From an uncultured Collinsella sp. (GTDB taxonomy: Bacteria; Actinomycetota; Coriobacteriia; Coriobacteriales; Coriobacteriaceae): a stretch of DNA of 13,741 bases. The position numbers were made by a program, and so were the translations under genes. Shown one piece after another: positions 10,849 to 13,741 of this stretch. Below the pieces are notes generated by a model. It saw only the letters and a list, made by a program, of their open reading frames with translations. It was not told the DNA's origin and did no database searches. The stretch is taken from NCBI GenBank assembly GCA_900754445.1, contig CAAECW010000108.1, forward strand, positions 1 to 13,741. The letters are read 5' to 3'. Each line of letters starts with the position of its first letter. The first letter of the stretch is position 1.

Positions 10849-13741
10849 ATGACCCAGCCCTTGCCCTGGGAAAAGAACGCCGCGGTACCCGTGCCGCCCG
10901 CGCCGGAACCCGTGCCGCTCGATGCGTACCCCGCCCCCGCCGCGCCGGAGCCCGAGCTCGTTCCGCTCGACATCTACGACGCCCCGGCTCCGACGCCCAA
11001 ACCCGCCAAGCCGCTCGTCGATATCGATAGCCTGAACCCCGCCCAGCGCGAGGCGGTCTTGACCACCGAGGGTCCGTTGCTGGTGCTCGCCGGCGCCGGT
11101 TCGGGTAAGACCCGCGTCTTGACCTTCCGCATCGCGCATATGCTCAGCGACCTGGGCGTTAAGCCTTGGCAGGTTCTTGCCATCACGTTTACCAACAAGG
11201 CCGCGGCCGAGATGCGTGAGCGTCTGGCAGCGCTCATCCCCAGTGGCACCCGCGGCATGTGGGTGTGCACCTTCCACGCCATGTGCGTGCGCATGCTGCG
11301 CGAGGACGCCGACCTGCTGGGCTACACCGGTCAGTTCACCATCTACGATGATGACGACTCGAAGCGTATGGTGCGCGACATTATGCAGGCGCTCGGCATT
11401 GAGCAAAAGCAGTTCCCCATCAACATGATCCGCAGCAAGATCAGCTCGGCAAAAAACGCTATGATCGGGCCCGAGGACATGCTCAAATCCGCCGACAGCC
11501 CTAATGACAAAAAGGCCGCGCAGGTCTACCTGGAGCTGGAGCGCCGCCTGCGCGCCGCCAATGCGATGGACTTCGACGACCTGCTCGTGCGCGCGCTCGA
11601 GCTGCTGCGCACCCGCCCCGAGGTGCTCGAAAAGTACCAAGAGCGCTTTCGCTACATTAGCGTCGACGAGTATCAGGACACCAACCACGTCCAGTACGAG
11701 ATCGCCAACCTGCTGGCCGCCAAGTACCAAAACCTCATGGTCGTGGGCGACGACGACCAGTCCATTTATAGCTGGCGTGGCGCCGACATCACCAATATCC
11801 TGGATTTTGAGAAGGACTTTAAAGACTGCAAGACCGTCAAGCTGGAGCAGAACTACCGCTCCACGGGTCATATCCTGAGCGCCGCCAACGCCGTGGTGCG
11901 CCATAACTCGCAGCGCAAGGACAAGCGCCTGTTTACGGCGGAGGGCGACGGCGAGAAGATCCAGGCCTTCCAGGCGAGCGACGAGCGCGACGAGGGCCGC
12001 TGGATTGCCGGCGAGATCGAAAAGCTGCATGCCAAGGGTACGAGCTACGACGACATCGCCGTGTTCTACCGCACCAACGCCCAGTCGCGCATTCTCGAAG
12101 ATATGTTCCTGCGCGCGGGCGTGCCCTACAAGATCGTGGGAGGCACGCGATTCTTCGACCGTGCCGAGATCCGCGACGTCATGGCCTACCTCAAGATGAT
12201 CGTGAACCCGGCCGACGAGATGAGCGTCAAGCGCGTCATCAACACACCGCGCCGCGGCATCGGCTCTACCTCGATCCAAAAGATCGAGCAGCTGGCGCGC
12301 GACAACCGTTGCTCGTTCTTCCAGGCTTGCGAGATCGCGTGTGCCGAGACCGGCATGTTTAGCGCCAAGGTGCGCAATGGCCTGTCGAGCTTTGTGTCGC
12401 TGGTGCGCGAGGGTCGCCGCATGGACGGCGAGCTCAAGGACGTCGTCGAGATGATTGTCGACAAGACGGGCCTGCTGCAGGCGTTTCGCGCCGAGGGCAC
12501 CATGGAGTCCGAGAGCCGTGCCGAGAATATTCAGGAATTCCTGGGCGTCGCCGCCGAATTTGAGGAGACGCACGAGGATATCGAGGGTACGCTCGAGAGC
12601 TTGGAAGAGCTGCGCGCGGCTGGCGTTGCCGATGTACCGGCCGGCGCCGAGCCCGAGCCCGTCGTGGTGAGTGCGCCTGCGCCCGAGCTGGGACCGTCCG
12701 CGCCCGCGTCCTCGTTTGAGGCGCTGGTCGGCGCTCGCGATGCCGCTGGTTCCAACCCGCTCGATAACCTGGCCGCTCCGGCGCTCTCGCCGCAGGATGC
12801 CCTGGCCGCCGCCATCGCGGGCAACGCCTATGCCGCGCCGACTGAGCTACCGGCGGGCGCCGTGCATGCCGACGAGATCGAGCGCACCTACGGTCCGCTT
12901 ACCTGCAAGGCGCTGCCGGCACTCATGGAGTGGCTGGCCCTGCGCTCCGACTTGGATTCCCTGGCCGGCGAAACGCATGCCATCACCATGATGACCATCC
13001 ACTCCGCCAAGGGTCTGGAGTTCCCCGCGGTGTTCGTGGCCGGCATGGAGGAGGGCATCTTCCCGCACGTGCACGACTTTGGCGGCAGCGGTGACCCGGG
13101 CAAGCTCGAGGAGGAGCGTCGCCTGGCCTACGTTGCCATCACGCGTGCCCGTAAGCGACTGTTCTTGACCTATGCGGCCACGCGTCGCACCTACGGTTCG
13201 ACCTCTGCCAACCCGCGCTCGCGCTTCCTCAACGAGATTCCGTTTGAGGATATCGAGTTTAGCGGTATCGGCTCTGCCGGTTTTGAGGGCACGGGCTGGG
13301 AGAAGCGCGGCGACCGTCACGGCACCTTTGGCTCGGGCATGGGCTCGGATATGTATGGCGGCAAGGTGTTCGGTTCGCATACGCGTTCGACCGGCGGTTC
13401 CGGTTCGCGCGGCGGATCGAGCTTTGACGACTTCTTTGGCGGCAGCAGTTACGGGACCGAGCGCCATCGTGGGGTCTCGCCTGACGCCGGCCGTGTTGCC
13501 TCGACCTTTGGCTCGGGCGCGCCGCGAGCCAAAAAGCCCTCGTCCAAGGTGTCCCCGACGGTGGAGCGCAAGGTCGATCGCGCCAGCGCATCGCAGGACT
13601 TTGCCGCGGGCGATACCGTGAGCCATAAGACCTTTGGCACGGGCACCGTGATCTCGGTCGCTGGAGACATGATCGAGGTTCAATTCGAAAAGACCGGCCA
13701 GACCAAAAAGCTTATGAAAGGTTTTGCACCGATCGTCAAGC
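10849..13741 (+). CDS. pcrA: PcrA/UvrD-type ATP-dependent DNA helicase (3' end just outside window)
   Basis: This superfamily 1A 3'-5' helicase acts in nucleotide excision repair and replication. TGAGGAG (10836-10842) supports the ATG at 10849. The frame stays open for 964 codons to the edge and should end a few residues beyond, since the last residues match the PcrA C-terminus (KKLMKGFAPIVK). Seen in order: LNPAQREAV (from 62), Walker A AGAGSGKTRV (K87), ITFTNKAAAEM, VDEYQDTN (D273, E274), GDDDQSIYSWRGAD, EQNYRS, TIHSAKGLEFP (H718), YVAITRARKRL (R766, R768), and a C-terminal Tudor-like domain from about 920. It is over 200 residues longer than the usual 720-750. There is a Pro/Ala-rich N-terminal extension (1-61, with VPLDAY and VPLDIY), an Ala/Pro-rich insert of about 100 residues (590-688) between the 2B region and motif V, and a Gly/Ser-rich linker (about 805-915). 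All catalytic motifs are intact. Confidence 0.97.
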   Translation, partial: MTQPLPWEKNAAVPVPPAPEPVPLDAYPAPAAPEPELVPLDIYDAPAPTPKPAKPLVDIDSLNPAQREAVLTTEGPLLVLAGAGSGKTRVLTFRIAHMLSDLGVKPWQVLAITFTNKAAAEMRERLAALIPSGTRGMWVCTFHAMCVRMLREDADLLGYTGQFTIYDDDDSKRMVRDIMQALGIEQKQFPINMIRSKISSAKNAMIGPEDMLKSADSPNDKKAAQVYLELERRLRAANAMDFDDLLVRALELLRTRPEVLEKYQERFRYISVDEYQDTNHVQYEIANLLAAKYQNLMVVGDDDQSIYSWRGADITNILDFEKDFKDCKTVKLEQNYRSTGHILSAANAVVRHNSQRKDKRLFTAEGDGEKIQAFQASDERDEGRWIAGEIEKLHAKGTSYDDIAVFYRTNAQSRILEDMFLRAGVPYKIVGGTRFFDRAEIRDVMAYLKMIVNPADEMSVKRVINTPRRGIGSTSIQKIEQLARDNRCSFFQACEIACAETGMFSAKVRNGLSSFVSLVREGRRMDGELKDVVEMIVDKTGLLQAFRAEGTMESESRAENIQEFLGVAAEFEETHEDIEGTLESLEELRAAGVADVPAGAEPEPVVVSAPAPELGPSAPASSFEALVGARDAAGSNPLDNLAAPALSPQDALAAAIAGNAYAAPTELPAGAVHADEIERTYGPLTCKALPALMEWLALRSDLDSLAGETHAITMMTIHSAKGLEFPAVFVAGMEEGIFPHVHDFGGSGDPGKLEEERRLAYVAITRARKRLFLTYAATRRTYGSTSANPRSRFLNEIPFEDIEFSGIGSAGFEGTGWEKRGDRHGTFGSGMGSDMYGGKVFGSHTRSTGGSGSRGGSSFDDFFGGSSYGTERHRGVSPDAGRVASTFGSGAPRAKKPSSKVSPTVERKVDRASASQDFAAGDTVSHKTFGTGTVISVAGDMIEVQFEKTGQTKKLMKGFAPIVK

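Noticed and set aside
10831..12573. 580-codon open frame on the minus strand
   Set aside because: It lies antisense to the helicase motifs of pcrA, in mirrored codon phase of a GC-rich gene. It has no ribosome-binding site and its His/Leu/Val/Gly-heavy composition is typical of an antisense shadow.

Overview
The window is a GC-rich, densely coded bacterial chromosomal segment. Several gene starts are GTG or TTG, and intrinsic terminators are strong. Housekeeping proteins are Ala/Asp/Glu-rich, and both UppP and PcrA carry low-complexity insertions. Together these suggest an actinobacterial gut anaerobe of the Coriobacteriia, most likely Collinsella or a close relative. This placement comes from the general look of the proteins, not from a search. 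Nothing in the window looks like a plasmid, a complete phage or a complete insertion sequence.

Layout, left to right. (1) 2-562 is the 3' end of purH, closed by an intrinsic terminator, followed by an unrecognised 244-residue protein (644-1378). (2) 1397-4982 is a small metabolic locus. A PucR-type regulator on the minus strand is divergent from a two-gene operon encoding an ornithine cyclodeaminase/mu-crystallin family enzyme and a fold-type I PLP aminotransferase; a strong terminator closes it at 5003-5044. (3) 5153-6877 is a two-component system: an OmpR-type response regulator and a short intramembrane-sensing (BceS/GraS-like) histidine kinase, with no ABC transporter beside it. (4) 6942-8695 is a hipBA-type toxin-antitoxin module. 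Its control region holds three copies of one palindromic operator, and its toxin gene is interrupted by a single in-frame amber codon where the family has glutamine. (5) 8712-8840 is a large imperfect inverted repeat that abuts the end of a universal stress protein gene on the minus strand (8833-9270). (6) 9512-10492 is uppP, the undecaprenyl-pyrophosphate phosphatase gene, with an unusual acidic loop insertion. (7) 10493-10848 is gene-free but structured: a nested double hairpin containing a terminator, a REP-like hairpin, and a promoter. (8) 10849 to the right edge is a pcrA/uvrD helicase gene, nearly complete, with an extended N-terminus and a large insertion.

How the genes work together. 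PurH, UppP and PcrA are core functions (purine synthesis, cell-wall lipid carrier recycling, DNA repair and replication). The PucR, cyclodeaminase and aminotransferase genes look like one regulated pathway. Inference: the aminotransferase makes a 2-keto acid or cyclic ketimine that the cyclodeaminase-family enzyme reduces, or the pair runs in the reverse, catabolic direction. In the hip module the antitoxin and operators look intact while the toxin is broken, so the locus is probably a disarmed, self-regulated relic in this strain.

The observations most worth following are the HipA amber codon, the three-operator hip control region, the ketimine-type locus, and the long inverted repeats at 8712-8840, 10508-10607 and 10658-10694.
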